Assembly (NCBI GenBank): GCA_047631555.1
Contig: JBLHZY010000001.1
Coordinates: forward strand, 496,001-560,000
Length of the DNA: 64,000 bases
Source: JBLHZY01 sp047631555
GTDB taxonomy: Bacteria; Pseudomonadota; Alphaproteobacteria; Rhodobacterales; Rhodobacteraceae
Direction of reading: 5' to 3'
Below the pieces are notes generated by a model. That model had not been told where the DNA came from. It saw nothing but the letters and a program-made list of their open reading frames with translations, and made no database searches. The translations under genes were made by a program, and so were the position numbers. This document shows, piece after piece, positions 1-8,328 of this stretch; position 1 is the first letter of the stretch; the number at the start of each line of letters is the position of its first letter.

Positions 1-408
1 GCGATGCCCTTCGCGGGTATCTGCGGCGGCGGCGGAATAGCTTGTGCCAAGTGCGATTTGCGCCTCTGGATCGTCGCCAATAAAATCAACGAAAACCAAG
101 ATGCCGCGTGTGCGTCGCGCATCCGTATCGGCCCATTTGCCAAAGAGCGCGCTGATCAATGCTTCCCGCGTCTCCCAGCCATAATCCGCGCTGTTCTGCA
201 GAGTCACAATGCCAATCTCGGCCCCGGTTTTGGCGCGAATTCTGTTGATCTTGTGTGCAAAGTTGCGCGCATCATTGTCGCTATAGCGCTGCGCCCAGTC
301 GTTGATCATCGGGTCATTGAAATCGGGCAGGGTTTGGGCATTGGCTGAAGGCATCAGCACCAAAAGCGCAAACACGACGGACAGCAGGCGGACAAATCGG
401 CGAACCAT
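1..408 (-). CDS. TPM-domain (YgcG-like) exported protein, 3' part outside window
   Basis: The first 136 codons are present and the gene runs off the left edge. It starts at an ATG (406-408) with a GGAG-like ribosome site a few bases upstream. Residues 1-24 form a signal peptide (basic MVRR, a hydrophobic stretch, then SANA before QTLPDF). Next comes the start of a TPM fold: a helix with NRIRAKTGAEIGIVTL, then RTRGILVFVDF, as in TPM proteins, which are periplasmic or membrane-anchored and have been linked to photosystem repair and to membrane-protein quality control. The function in this organism is unknown. It is divergent from the outer-membrane protein gene at 696. Confidence 0.75.
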   Translation of the reverse strand, partial: MVRRFVRLLSVVFALLVLMPSANAQTLPDFNDPMINDWAQRYSDNDARNFAHKINRIRAKTGAEIGIVTLQNSADYGWETREALISALFGKWADTDARRTRGILVFVDFIGDDPEAQIALGTSYSAAAADTREGHR

Positions 409-695
409 TACAAAACACTCCATAGTTCCGCCTAGCCTAAAGGATAGGCCGGCAATCGCCAGGCGATCACGCGCTGTCGCAAAAGATTTCACAGAAGTGA
501 TCATGGTGCCGAAAATCAGCCAATTTCCGCGCAAATTTCACCGCCCAAAAGCGCCGTTTCGGCGCCGTTTCGCGCAGTTCTCTCCCCGCCCGAGCAAATG
601 CGAAAATGGCTCTTTAAACCCGCACCAAACCCACACATTTCTATTCCATAGCCCGGCAATTGCATGGGCTCGCTTGCAAATACAGGAGTGAAATT

Positions 696-1292
696 ATGAC
701 TTTGAGTACTCGAATTCTGGCCGCCTCGGCGCTGGCCGCACTTGCCTCAACCGCCGCCTTCGCGGGCAATCTTGATCCGGTCGCGCCCGCCCCGGTCATT
801 GCCGCCGCAGCCCCCTATACCGCCCCCGGCACCGATTGGACGGGTGGCTACGCCGGTGTTCAGCTTGGTTATGGCAAGGCCAACATTGGCGCAGGTAATG
901 GCAACGGGCTGCTGTACGGCGCGCAGGCGGGTTACCTCTATGATTTTGGCAGCTATGTGATCGGTGGCGAGATCGATTTTAACGCCTCGCGTATTGATCT
1001 GGGCGGCGGCAATAGCCTTGATAGCCTCGCGCGCGCCAAATTGCGCGCCGGTTTTGATGCTGGCCCTGCGCTTGTTTATGCAACTGGCGGCGCGGCCTTC
1101 GGGAACGCCACAATCGGCGGCACATCCTACACAGATACCGGATATTTCTACGGTGTCGGCGTTGATTTCATGGTCACAGACCGGATCGTCGTTGGCGGCG
1201 AGGTCACGCAAAACCAGTTTAGCGGATTTGCGGGCTCTGGCTCGAATGTCGATGCGACGGCCGTTGCTTTGCGGGTTTCGATGAAGTTCTGA
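696..1292 (+). CDS. Outer-membrane beta-barrel protein (OmpA-like/porin-like 8-strand family)
   Basis: This is a 198-residue protein with a clear signal peptide (about residues 1-23, ending AFA before GNLDP) and a short Pro/Ala linker. After that come alternating amphipathic strands rich in Gly, Tyr and Phe (TGGYAGVQLGYG, YGAQAGYLYDFG, VIGGEIDF, LRAGFDAG, YFYGVGVDFMV, VGGEVTQNQF) and a C-terminal strand ending in Phe (VALRVSMKF), the usual signal for outer-membrane barrel assembly. The ATG at 696 was chosen over an upstream in-frame ATG because it follows CAGGAG and begins the signal peptide directly. It probably forms a small eight-stranded barrel of the surface-antigen type. It stands alone and is followed by a terminator-like hairpin. 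Confidence 0.85.
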   Translation: MTLSTRILAASALAALASTAAFAGNLDPVAPAPVIAAAAPYTAPGTDWTGGYAGVQLGYGKANIGAGNGNGLLYGAQAGYLYDFGSYVIGGEIDFNASRIDLGGGNSLDSLARAKLRAGFDAGPALVYATGGAAFGNATIGGTSYTDTGYFYGVGVDFMVTDRIVVGGEVTQNQFSGFAGSGSNVDATAVALRVSMKF

Positions 1293-1317
1293 TCCCCCAG
1301 ATCAGGCTTTGCGAAAG

Positions 1318-1347
1318 AGGGCGCGCTCTGAAAGGGGCGCGCCTTTT
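1318..1347 (+). terminator. Hairpin plus T-run after the outer-membrane protein gene
   Basis: GGCGCGC (1320-1326) pairs with GCGCGCC (1337-1343) around a 10-base loop and is followed by TTTT. It lies 25 bases after the stop codon and fits a rho-independent terminator for the plus-strand gene. Confidence 0.65.
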
Positions 1348-1375
1348 GTTTGTAGGGCGTTGCTTTTAAAGCAAA

Positions 1376-1407
1376 AACCCCGCGTCGCTGAAAAGCGACA
1401 CGGGGCG
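1376..1407 (-). terminator. Terminator for the leftward LacI/isomerase/dehydrogenase unit
   Basis: A long stem (CCCCGCGTCGC against GCGACACGGGG, with one mismatch and a short loop) is followed on the minus strand by TTTTT. It lies about 90 bases past the stop of the Gfo/Idh/MocA gene and is oriented to end leftward transcripts. Confidence 0.65.
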
Positions 1408-1497
1408 AACGAATTAATCGCAGACTGCACGGTCGGCCCAACGAGGCCGCTCTGCACCGCCTGCTTAACCCAACGTCATGAAGGAATGGTTAACAAA

Positions 1498-2622
1498 TTA
1501 TAGCGCCTCCCAAGCAGCGTCATTTTTTGAAGAACGAATGCAGGCGGCGATAAAGCGCATCCCCGCAAGACCATCCTCCAAATCGGGCGCGTGAACGGCC
1601 CCATCGGGCGCGATCCCGGCGCGATCCGCGCGGATAAGGGCGGCGGCCTCGGAATAAATCGTCGCAAAGGCCTCCAAATAACCCTCCGGATGGCCGCCCG
1701 GAATACGGCTGACGCGCGCAGCCGCTTCGCTTGCCGCGGCGCCTCCGCGCGTCAGCGTCTGAACCGGCGCGCCAAAGGGCGCATAGCGCAGCGTATTGGC
1801 GCTGCTCTGCGCCCATTCCAGCCCGCCTTTTTCGCCGTAAACCCTGATTTTGATCTCATTCTCATTGCCCGGCGCAACCTGGCTTGCCCAAAGCATCCCG
1901 CGCGCGCCAGAGCCATAACGCAGCATCACATGGATATTGTCATCCACTTGTCGCCCCGGCACAAAAGCCTGCAAATCCGCCGCCAATCGGGCAGGGGCCT
2001 CGCCCAGCACATAAGACGCCAGATTAAACGCATGCGTGCCAATATCGCCAACGCAGCCGCCCGCGCCAGAACGCGCCGGATCGACGCGCCACTCGGCCTG
2101 TTTGCCGCTCGCCGGTTCGGTCAACCAATCCTGTGCATATTCGGCCTGAACGACGCGGATTTTGCCAAGATCGCCGCGCGCAATCATCTCGCGGGCTTGG
2201 CGCACCATTGGGTAGCCCGTGTAATTATGGGTCAGGATAAAGCGCGCCTTTGAAGCGCGCGCGGCGGCGGCAATCGCCTCAGCATCCTGCATGGTCGCGG
2301 CCAATGGTTTGTCGCAAATCACGTTGATGCCCGCATTGAGAAAGGCGATAGCGGGGGCGGCATGCATATGGTTTGGTGTGACGATGGCAACCGCATCAAT
2401 GCCATCCTCGCGCATCGCTTCCGCGCGCGCCATCTCATTGAAATCACTATAGGATCGCGCAAGGTTCAGCTCCTCTGCCGAGGCTTTCGCGCGCGCTGGA
2501 TCGGAGCTGAGCGCGCCGGCAACAAGCTCCCATTCCCCGTCAAGCCGCGCGGCCATCCGGTGCACCCCGCCGATGAATGCGCCTTGCCCGCCGCCGACCA
2601 TCCCAAGCTTCAAACGCGCCAT
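1498..2622 (-). CDS. Gfo/Idh/MocA-family sugar dehydrogenase (copy A)
   Basis: A 374-residue cytoplasmic NAD(P)-dependent oxidoreductase. The N-terminal Rossmann fold has LGMVGGGQGAFIG (residues 5-17), and the family EKP motif appears as CDKPLAA. The C-terminal half is the Gfo/Idh/MocA alpha/beta substrate domain (VGDIGTHAFNLASY). Members oxidise or reduce ring hydroxyls of sugars, inositols and their acids, or open unusual glycosides; the substrate cannot be read from sequence. The start lies two bases after the stop of the isomerase-like gene at 2625, so the two are co-transcribed. The pair mirrors a second isomerase/Gfo pair at 12511-14409. Confidence 0.85.
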   Translation of the reverse strand: MARLKLGMVGGGQGAFIGGVHRMAARLDGEWELVAGALSSDPARAKASAEELNLARSYSDFNEMARAEAMREDGIDAVAIVTPNHMHAAPAIAFLNAGINVICDKPLAATMQDAEAIAAAARASKARFILTHNYTGYPMVRQAREMIARGDLGKIRVVQAEYAQDWLTEPASGKQAEWRVDPARSGAGGCVGDIGTHAFNLASYVLGEAPARLAADLQAFVPGRQVDDNIHVMLRYGSGARGMLWASQVAPGNENEIKIRVYGEKGGLEWAQSSANTLRYAPFGAPVQTLTRGGAAASEAAARVSRIPGGHPEGYLEAFATIYSEAAALIRADRAGIAPDGAVHAPDLEDGLAGMRFIAACIRSSKNDAAWEAL

Positions 2623-2624
2623 CT

Positions 2625-3680
2625 TTAAAGCCCCAACATCTTGCGAATTTGTGCTTGATCGACCTCGGCCCCGGCGAAATCATCAAAGGCTTTTTCCGTG
2701 GCCTCAATGATATGCGCCTCGATAAAGGGCGCGCCCTCAGCCGCGCCTTGCTCGGGCGATTTGAGGCAGCATTCCCATTCCAAAACCGCCCAGCTGTCAT
2801 AGTCATACTGCGCCAATTTCGAGAAAATTCCGGCAAAATCGACCTGACCATCGCCAAGCGAGCGGAAGCGCCCGGCGCGATTGGTCCAGCCTTGATAACC
2901 GGAATAAACGCCTTGGCGCCCGGTTGGATTGAACTCGGCATCTTTGACATGAAAGGCGCAGATGCGCTCATGATAGATGTCAATAAAGTCAAGATAATCA
3001 AGCTGTTGCAGGAGAAAGTGCGAGGGATCATAATTGATCTGCGCGCGCGAATGGCCCTTAACTGCATCAACAAACATCTCAAATGTTGCCCCGTCAAACA
3101 CATCCTCGCCGGGGTGAATTTCATAGCCAACATCGACGCCGCATTCATCATAAACGTCCAAAATCGGGGTCCAGCGACGGCCAAGCTCGGCAAAGGCTTC
3201 CTCAATCAGGCCCGCCGGGCGCTGCGGCCAAGGATAAAGATAGGGAAAGGCAAGCGAGCCGGTGAAACTGACCGATGTTGTGAGCCCCAACTTTTTGGAC
3301 GCCAGCGCGGCCTTTTTCATCTGCTCAACGGCCCATTCTTGGCGCGCTTTTGGCTTGCCGTGAACTGCCTTGGGCGCAAAGGCATCAAAGGCGGTGTCAT
3401 AGGCCGGGTTTACGGCAACAAGTTGGCCCTGAAGATGGGTCGCAAGTTCGGTGATCTCAACGCCTGCATCCGCACAAATCCCCTTCACTTCATCGCAGTA
3501 AGTATCTGATACTGCTGCTTTTTCGAGATCAAAAAGACTGTCAACAAAGGTCGGAATTTGCACGCCCTTATAGCCAAGGCCTGCGGCCCATTTGGTGATA
3601 TTCTCAAGGCTGTCAAAGGGCGCCGCATCGCCGGCAAATTGCGCAAGAAAGAGGGCGGGGCCCTTCATTGTTTTGGCCAT
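2625..3680 (-). CDS. Sugar phosphate isomerase/epimerase-like TIM-barrel protein (copy A)
   Basis: A 351-residue AP-endonuclease-2-type TIM barrel (xylose-isomerase-like superfamily). Typical metal-site segments are visible: GYEIHPGEDVFDG, NYDPSHF, CAFHVKDAEF and AVLEWECCLKSP, which supply His/Glu/Asp ligands. Such proteins epimerise or isomerise ketoses and keto-inositols, or cleave 3-keto-glycosides together with Gfo/Idh/MocA partners. I start it at the ATG at 3678-3680, eight bases after CGGAGA on the minus strand; a TTG two codons upstream is less likely. It is the second gene of a leftward LacI/isomerase/dehydrogenase unit. Confidence 0.82.
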   Translation of the reverse strand: MAKTMKGPALFLAQFAGDAAPFDSLENITKWAAGLGYKGVQIPTFVDSLFDLEKAAVSDTYCDEVKGICADAGVEITELATHLQGQLVAVNPAYDTAFDAFAPKAVHGKPKARQEWAVEQMKKAALASKKLGLTTSVSFTGSLAFPYLYPWPQRPAGLIEEAFAELGRRWTPILDVYDECGVDVGYEIHPGEDVFDGATFEMFVDAVKGHSRAQINYDPSHFLLQQLDYLDFIDIYHERICAFHVKDAEFNPTGRQGVYSGYQGWTNRAGRFRSLGDGQVDFAGIFSKLAQYDYDSWAVLEWECCLKSPEQGAAEGAPFIEAHIIEATEKAFDDFAGAEVDQAQIRKMLGL

Positions 3681-3738
3681 GATCAAATCTCCGTAGGGTT
3701 AAGCGCGCGCAATTTGGCGCGATGGTGTTGGGCAGGTC

Positions 3739-3770
3739 TCAGTCAGTGTTCAGTCAGTGTTCAGTCTGTG
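3739..3770. repeat. 11-bp tandem repeat, 2.9 copies
   Basis: TCAGTCAGTGT occurs at 3739-3749 and 3750-3760, and a partial third copy TCAGTCTGTG at 3761-3770. The array crosses the stop codon of the LacI-type gene (3761-3763) and sits in the 80-bp gap before the isomerase gene. Confidence 0.8.
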
Positions 3771-4852
3771 CGAAATGATTTTGGGGTCCCGATTTTCCCG
3801 GCGACCAAGCGCGGCTTGGGCTCAAAGGACGGCGTTTCCAAACCCTGCATCGGGGCGGCTGTTGGGTTCTTGATCTGGCTCAAAACCGCCTTGGCCAAAA
3901 AGCCGCCAGCGGTTTCGACATCTTCTGAGACCGATATGATTTCCTTGCGGAAACGGCGCAGCAGCGGAATGGCTTCTTTCGAATAGATATCAACGTCTTG
4001 GCCGATGACCATGCCCAGGGCTTCAACCCCAGTTGCCGCCGCCAAAGTGGCCGTTGTTGAGCCGCAAATGATCACATCAATGTCGGGATGTTGCTGAATA
4101 TGTGCGATCACGGCCGCCTCGATCCGATCGCCGGGATAGTCCGAGTTTACACCCGCAAGCACACGCCCGTTCATCCCGGTTTTTTCTATGCCGCGGCGCA
4201 TGCCCTCTAACATGTTTTGCGAATAGTTCTGGCCCAAAGGCGGCGCGATCAACAGAACGGATTTGCGTCCGCGTTCGGCAAATCGCTCCATGCCGATCTG
4301 AACAAATGCCGTATTGTCATAGTCAAAATAGGCATGCTCATCGGCCCAATCAGAGCGGCCATGCGTCGCAAATGGGAATTTCATCCGGCGCAGATATTCG
4401 ATGCGCGGGTCTTTTGGTTCGATCTGATTGAGGATCACCGCATCTGCGGAGCGCGTCTCGACGATATATTTTACCGGGGTCAGCGGGTCCTGATCGGGGA
4501 AATAGGGCGTGACAACCAGATGATAGGCCGTGCCCCGCAGGCCCGAGGCGACGGAGGAAAGCAGCTTGGCCGTGTTGCTCATCAGATCATGCTCGGTCGA
4601 GAGCACAAGCGAGATCACATTTGTTTTGCCCGTGCGCAGGCGAACCCCGGCGCGATTGGGCCGATATCCGAGCTGATCCGCACATTCATGCACGCGCTTT
4701 TTGGTCTCGGCAGAGATGTCGGAGGCATCCAAAAGCGCGCGGCTGACGGTGGCCACAGCAAGGCCAGTGATGCGCGAAATCGTCTTGAGGGTCGGGCGTT
4801 CGCCGGGCTTGAGAAGATCGGCGGCATTTGGTGGAGGATTCGCATCAGACAT
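3761..4852 (-). CDS. LacI/GalR-family transcriptional regulator of the mannoside locus
   Basis: A 363-residue repressor-type protein. The N-terminal helix-turn-helix reads LKTISRITGLAVATVSRAL and is followed by the hinge-helix region (LGYRPNRAGVRLRTGKT). The rest is a periplasmic-binding-protein-like effector domain (ISLVLSTEHDLM through VLLIAPPLGQNY and VDVIICGSTTATLAA). Its ATG at 4850-4852 has GGAGGAG upstream. It heads a leftward unit with the isomerase and dehydrogenase genes and is divergent from the ABC importer. The palindromes at 4960 and 5069 in the shared promoter region, both with central CG or GCGC, are probable binding sites. Release by an imported sugar is inferred. Confidence 0.9.
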   Translation of the reverse strand: MSDANPPPNAADLLKPGERPTLKTISRITGLAVATVSRALLDASDISAETKKRVHECADQLGYRPNRAGVRLRTGKTNVISLVLSTEHDLMSNTAKLLSSVASGLRGTAYHLVVTPYFPDQDPLTPVKYIVETRSADAVILNQIEPKDPRIEYLRRMKFPFATHGRSDWADEHAYFDYDNTAFVQIGMERFAERGRKSVLLIAPPLGQNYSQNMLEGMRRGIEKTGMNGRVLAGVNSDYPGDRIEAAVIAHIQQHPDIDVIICGSTTATLAAATGVEALGMVIGQDVDIYSKEAIPLLRRFRKEIISVSEDVETAGGFLAKAVLSQIKNPTAAPMQGLETPSFEPKPRLVAGKIGTPKSFRTD

Positions 4853-4959
4853 CGTGATTCTCTCCTCCTATTTGGTCAACAATTTCTTCGCCGCAGCGCA
4901 GAAACCACTCTAAACGTTGCCTTTTTCCAAATGATTCGGATGCGCAGGGCGCGCCTTTG

Positions 4960-4969
4960 TTAGCGCTAA
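4960..4969. promoter_or_regulatory. Palindromic operator-like site TTAGCGCTAA
   Basis: A perfect 10-bp palindrome, 108 bases upstream of the LacI-type regulator start. Core and symmetry match the general LacI/GalR operator pattern. It could serve autoregulation; this is inferred. Confidence 0.45.
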
Positions 4970-5068
4970 ACCCTTTGACCCGCTTGGAAAATTCCGTGAT
5001 GCGCAAATTTGCTTTCATCAATTTGGTATATGGGGGCTTTTGCGCAGAATCCAGCTTGATTACGAAAT

Positions 5069-5100
5069 CTATAACGTTATAGGCTCCACATTAACGATAT
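5069..5100. promoter_or_regulatory. Two tandem LacI-type operator-like sites upstream of the ABC importer
   Basis: CTATAACGTTATAG (5069-5082) is a perfect 14-bp palindrome with the central CG typical of LacI/GalR operators. A degenerate second copy (TTAACGATAT, 5091-5100) has its CG exactly 20 bp downstream, on the same face of the helix. Both lie 25-56 bases before the binding-protein start codon, where a bound repressor would block the promoter. Confidence 0.6.
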
Positions 5101-5124
5101 AGATAACCAAGGGAGGACGACTTA

Positions 5125-6360
5125 ATGAAAATGATGAAAACACTTCTGGGCGCCACGGCGCTCTGTGTTGCGGGGGCTTCGGCCTATGCGACAGATCTCG
5201 AAGTCACACATTGGTGGACTTCAGGCGGCGAAGCGGCAGCGGTTGCTGAGCTTGCCAAAGCGCTTGATGCAGGCGGCAATCACAAATGGGTTGATGGCGC
5301 GATTGCCGGTTCCGGCGGCGTTGCACGCCCGATCATTATTTCGCGTATTCTGGGCGGCGATCCCATGGGCGCAACTCAGCTCAACCACGGCCGCCAAGCC
5401 GAGGAATTGATCGAAGCGGGCCTTCTGCTCGACATCACAGATGTTGCCGAAGCAAACGGTTGGAAAGACTTGATCAACCCTCAGGGTCTGCTTGAGAGCT
5501 GCACATTGGACGGCAAAATTTACTGTGCGCCCGTCAACATCCACTCATGGCAGTGGATCTGGCTGAGCCATAAAGCTTACGCCGATGCAGGCATTCCTGT
5601 GCCAACAAACTGGGATGAATTCGCAGCTTCCGCGCCGGCCCTCGAAGCGGCTGGCAAAGTGCCTCTCGCGATGGGACAGCAGGGCTGGCAGACATCCGGC
5701 GCCTTTGGTGTGATCGCGGTTGCACTTGGCGGCGTTGATGTTTGGAAGAAGATCAACATCGATAAGGACGCTGATGTTGCCGCAGGCCCAGAAATGGCCC
5801 GCGTCTTTAAAGCGGCAGCCGATGCGCGCGCTATGGCATCAAACTCCAAGGTTCAAGACTGGAACCAAGCGACAAACATGGTGATCACCGGCGCTGCTGG
5901 CGGCCAGATCATGGGCGATTGGGCGCAAGGCGAATTCCAAGTTGCAGGCCAAGTGGCCGGTACGGATTATACCTGCCTTCCAGGCCTTGGCGAAAACGAA
6001 GTGATCTCCACAGGTGGTGATGCCTTCTACTTCCCAGTGAATGACGACGCTGAAGTAACAGCTGCGCAAAAAGAGCTGGCCGCTTTGCTGGTTTCGCCTG
6101 CGGTTCAGGTCGCGTTCAACCTCAAGAAAGGCTCGCTGCCAGTGCGCGGCGATGTCGATCTCTCTACAGCAAATGATTGTATGCAAAAGGGCCTCAAAAT
6201 CCTTGCAGACGGCGGCGTAATGCCATCGGGCGATCAGGTGCTTTCGGCAGATACTTCGACACAGATCGAAGATCTCATGGTTGAGTTCTTCAACGATCCC
6301 TCAATCACGGCTGAAGATGCGCAGAAGCGTTACGCTGCTCTCATCGCTGACGCCGACTAA
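5125..6360 (+). CDS. Carbohydrate ABC transporter, periplasmic substrate-binding protein (CUT1)
   Basis: A 411-residue secreted protein with a signal peptide of about 22 residues (MKMMKTLLGATALCVAGASAYA, cut before TDLEV). The mature part is a family-1 solute-binding protein (LEVTHWWTSGGEA at the start, then APVNIHSWQWIWLSH, TNWDEF and MGDWAQGEF), resembling glucose/mannose-binding GtsA-type proteins of about 410-420 residues. It delivers sugar to the permeases encoded just downstream. It has a strong GGGAGG ribosome site. A stem-loop in the 121-base gap after it may let it be made in excess over the membrane parts. The tandem operators upstream suggest control by the divergent LacI-type regulator. 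Confidence 0.92.
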   Translation: MKMMKTLLGATALCVAGASAYATDLEVTHWWTSGGEAAAVAELAKALDAGGNHKWVDGAIAGSGGVARPIIISRILGGDPMGATQLNHGRQAEELIEAGLLLDITDVAEANGWKDLINPQGLLESCTLDGKIYCAPVNIHSWQWIWLSHKAYADAGIPVPTNWDEFAASAPALEAAGKVPLAMGQQGWQTSGAFGVIAVALGGVDVWKKINIDKDADVAAGPEMARVFKAAADARAMASNSKVQDWNQATNMVITGAAGGQIMGDWAQGEFQVAGQVAGTDYTCLPGLGENEVISTGGDAFYFPVNDDAEVTAAQKELAALLVSPAVQVAFNLKKGSLPVRGDVDLSTANDCMQKGLKILADGGVMPSGDQVLSADTSTQIEDLMVEFFNDPSITAEDAQKRYAALIADAD

Positions 6361-6376
6361 GACGACCTCCCAAAAA

Positions 6377-6402
6377 ACCGGCGTGCCAATCGGCGCGCCG
6401 GT
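6377..6402 (+). other. Intercistronic stem-loop between binding-protein and permease genes
   Basis: ACCGGCG (6377-6383) pairs with CGCCGGT (6396-6402). There is no T-run on the plus strand, so it more likely protects the upstream message from 3' decay or causes partial attenuation than full termination. Confidence 0.5.
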
Positions 6403-6481
6403 AACTGCATGAACATCAGGCGCGCCCAACGTGGCGCGTCCTCGATATCTTTATGCTCGGAAGGCGCCAAAGGGGACCAAA

Positions 6482-7411
6482 ATGACCGCAACAGAACCGC
6501 CTGTATTGGCAAGGCCTGCGCAAAGTTCGCGCCCGCCAATTAAGCTCTTCAAAAACATGAGCGCGAAAATCGCGTCCATCCCGATGGTTGCCACAGCGCT
6601 GGTGATTTTCTTTGGGTGCTCGGTTTGGACAGTCGTCCACTCCTTCACAAAATCACGCATGTTGCCCAAGCTCGATTTCGTCGGGCTCGATCAATATGAG
6701 CGCCTCTGGGGAACGCGCCGCTGGCTAATCTCCATCGAGAACCTCGCAATTTACGGCATCCTGTCGATGATATTTACGCTGATCATCGGCTTTACGCTGG
6801 CCGCTCTCTTGGATCGCAAAATCCGCTTTGAGGGCATCTTTCGAACGGTCTTCCTTTATCCTTTTGCGCTTTCCTTCATCGTTACCGGGCTTGTTTGGCA
6901 ATGGATCCTCAATCCCGATTTCGGCGTGCAGGGAATTGTGCGCGGCTGGGGCTGGGAAAGCTTCACGTTTGACCCGCTTTATAACCCCGACATCGTGATT
7001 TTTGGTATCCTGATCGCCGGGCTTTGGCAGGGCACGGGGCTGATTATGTGTATCATGCTCGCAGGCCTGCGCGGCATTGACGAGGACATCTGGAAAGCCA
7101 CCAAAGTCGATGGCATCCCAACATGGAAAACTTACATCGTGGTGATCATCCCGATGATGAAACCGGTCTTTATTACCGCCCTCGTGTTGATCGCATCGGG
7201 CATCGTCAAGGTCTATGATCTGGTTGTTGCGCAAACATCCGGCGGGCCGGGGCTCGCCTCTGAAGTGCCGGCCAAATACGTCTATGACAAAATGTTCCAA
7301 GCCCAGAACCTCGGCCAAGGCTTTGCCGCCTCAACAATGATGTTGGTCTCTGTGTTTATCATTTTGATCCCATGGGCTTACCTACAATACGGAGGCAAGA
7401 AAAATGGTTGA
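6482..7411 (+). CDS. Carbohydrate ABC transporter permease 1 (MalF-type)
   Basis: A 309-residue inner-membrane permease with about six hydrophobic segments. The first is near residues 30-50 (MVATALVIFFGCSVWTVV). The EAA-type loop that docks the ATPase is GIDEDIWKATKVDGIPTWKTYIVVIIP. I start at the ATG at 6482, preceded by AGGGGA; longer in-frame extensions lack a ribosome site. It overlaps the next permease by eight bases, so translation is probably coupled. With the second permease it forms the transmembrane channel of the CUT1 importer. Confidence 0.92.
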   Translation: MTATEPPVLARPAQSSRPPIKLFKNMSAKIASIPMVATALVIFFGCSVWTVVHSFTKSRMLPKLDFVGLDQYERLWGTRRWLISIENLAIYGILSMIFTLIIGFTLAALLDRKIRFEGIFRTVFLYPFALSFIVTGLVWQWILNPDFGVQGIVRGWGWESFTFDPLYNPDIVIFGILIAGLWQGTGLIMCIMLAGLRGIDEDIWKATKVDGIPTWKTYIVVIIPMMKPVFITALVLIASGIVKVYDLVVAQTSGGPGLASEVPAKYVYDKMFQAQNLGQGFAASTMMLVSVFIILIPWAYLQYGGKKNG

Positions 7412-8324
7412 TTTGTCCAACACATCCGCCGCCGATAGCGGGCTTTCTGGCCCCACAGGTCCGCGCCCCAAGCGAAGATTTTCCGGCACCAATATCATGC
7501 TCTATGGCACGCTGATCTTTGTCGCTCTTTACTATCTCGTGCCGCTCTATGTGATGGTCGTAACATCGCTGAAAGGCATGCCAGAAATCCGCCTTGGCAA
7601 TGTGTTTTCGCCGCCCATTGAGGTGACCTTTCAGCCATGGGTCAAAGCGTGGTCTCAGGCCTGCACGGGGATCAACTGCGACGGTCTGAGCCGGGGTTTT
7701 TGGAACTCGGTGCAAATCTTGATCCCTTCGGTGCTGATCTCAATCGCGGTGGCTTCGGTCAATGGTTATGCGCTCTCAAACTGGCGCTTCAAAGGCTCTG
7801 AGGTCTTCTTCACCATCCTGATCATCGGCGCCTTTATTCCCTACCAAGTGATGATTTATCCTATCGTGATCATCCTGCGCGAGCTTGGCCTTTACGGCGG
7901 GCTTTGGGGGCTTGTTGGTGTGCATACCGTCTTTGGCATGCCGATCCTGACGCTGCTGTTTCGCAACTATTTCGCCTCCGTCCCAGAGGAGCTGTTTAAG
8001 GCGGCCCGCGTCGATGGCGCCGGGTTCTGGGGCATCTATTTTCAGATCATGCTGCCCATGGCTTTGCCGATCTTCGTCGTGGCCATCATCCTGCAAGTGA
8101 CAGGCATCTGGAACGATTTCCTCTTTGGGGTGATCTACACCAAACCCGATCTCTACCCGATGACTGTGCAGCTCAATAACATCGTGAATTCGGTCCAAGG
8201 GGTGAAGGAATACAACGTCAATATGGCGGCGACCCTTCTCACCGGCCTCGTTCCCCTGATCATCTATTTTGCCTCCGGCAAACTCTTCGTGCGCGGCATC
8301 GCTGCGGGCGCGGTGAAAGGCTAA
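7404..8324 (+). CDS. Carbohydrate ABC transporter permease 2 (MalG-type)
   Basis: A 306-residue inner-membrane permease with six predicted hydrophobic segments, beginning with IMLYGTLIFVALYYLVPLYV. The EAA loop reads PEELFKAARVDGAGFWGIYFQIMLP, the site for the ATPase dimer. It begins inside the last codons of the first permease (GGAGG ribosome site at 7391) and ends four bases before the ATPase gene. Length and topology are normal for MalG-like CUT1 subunits. Confidence 0.93.
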   Translation: MVDLSNTSAADSGLSGPTGPRPKRRFSGTNIMLYGTLIFVALYYLVPLYVMVVTSLKGMPEIRLGNVFSPPIEVTFQPWVKAWSQACTGINCDGLSRGFWNSVQILIPSVLISIAVASVNGYALSNWRFKGSEVFFTILIIGAFIPYQVMIYPIVIILRELGLYGGLWGLVGVHTVFGMPILTLLFRNYFASVPEELFKAARVDGAGFWGIYFQIMLPMALPIFVVAIILQVTGIWNDFLFGVIYTKPDLYPMTVQLNNIVNSVQGVKEYNVNMAATLLTGLVPLIIYFASGKLFVRGIAAGAVKG

Positions 8325-8328
8325 GAAA

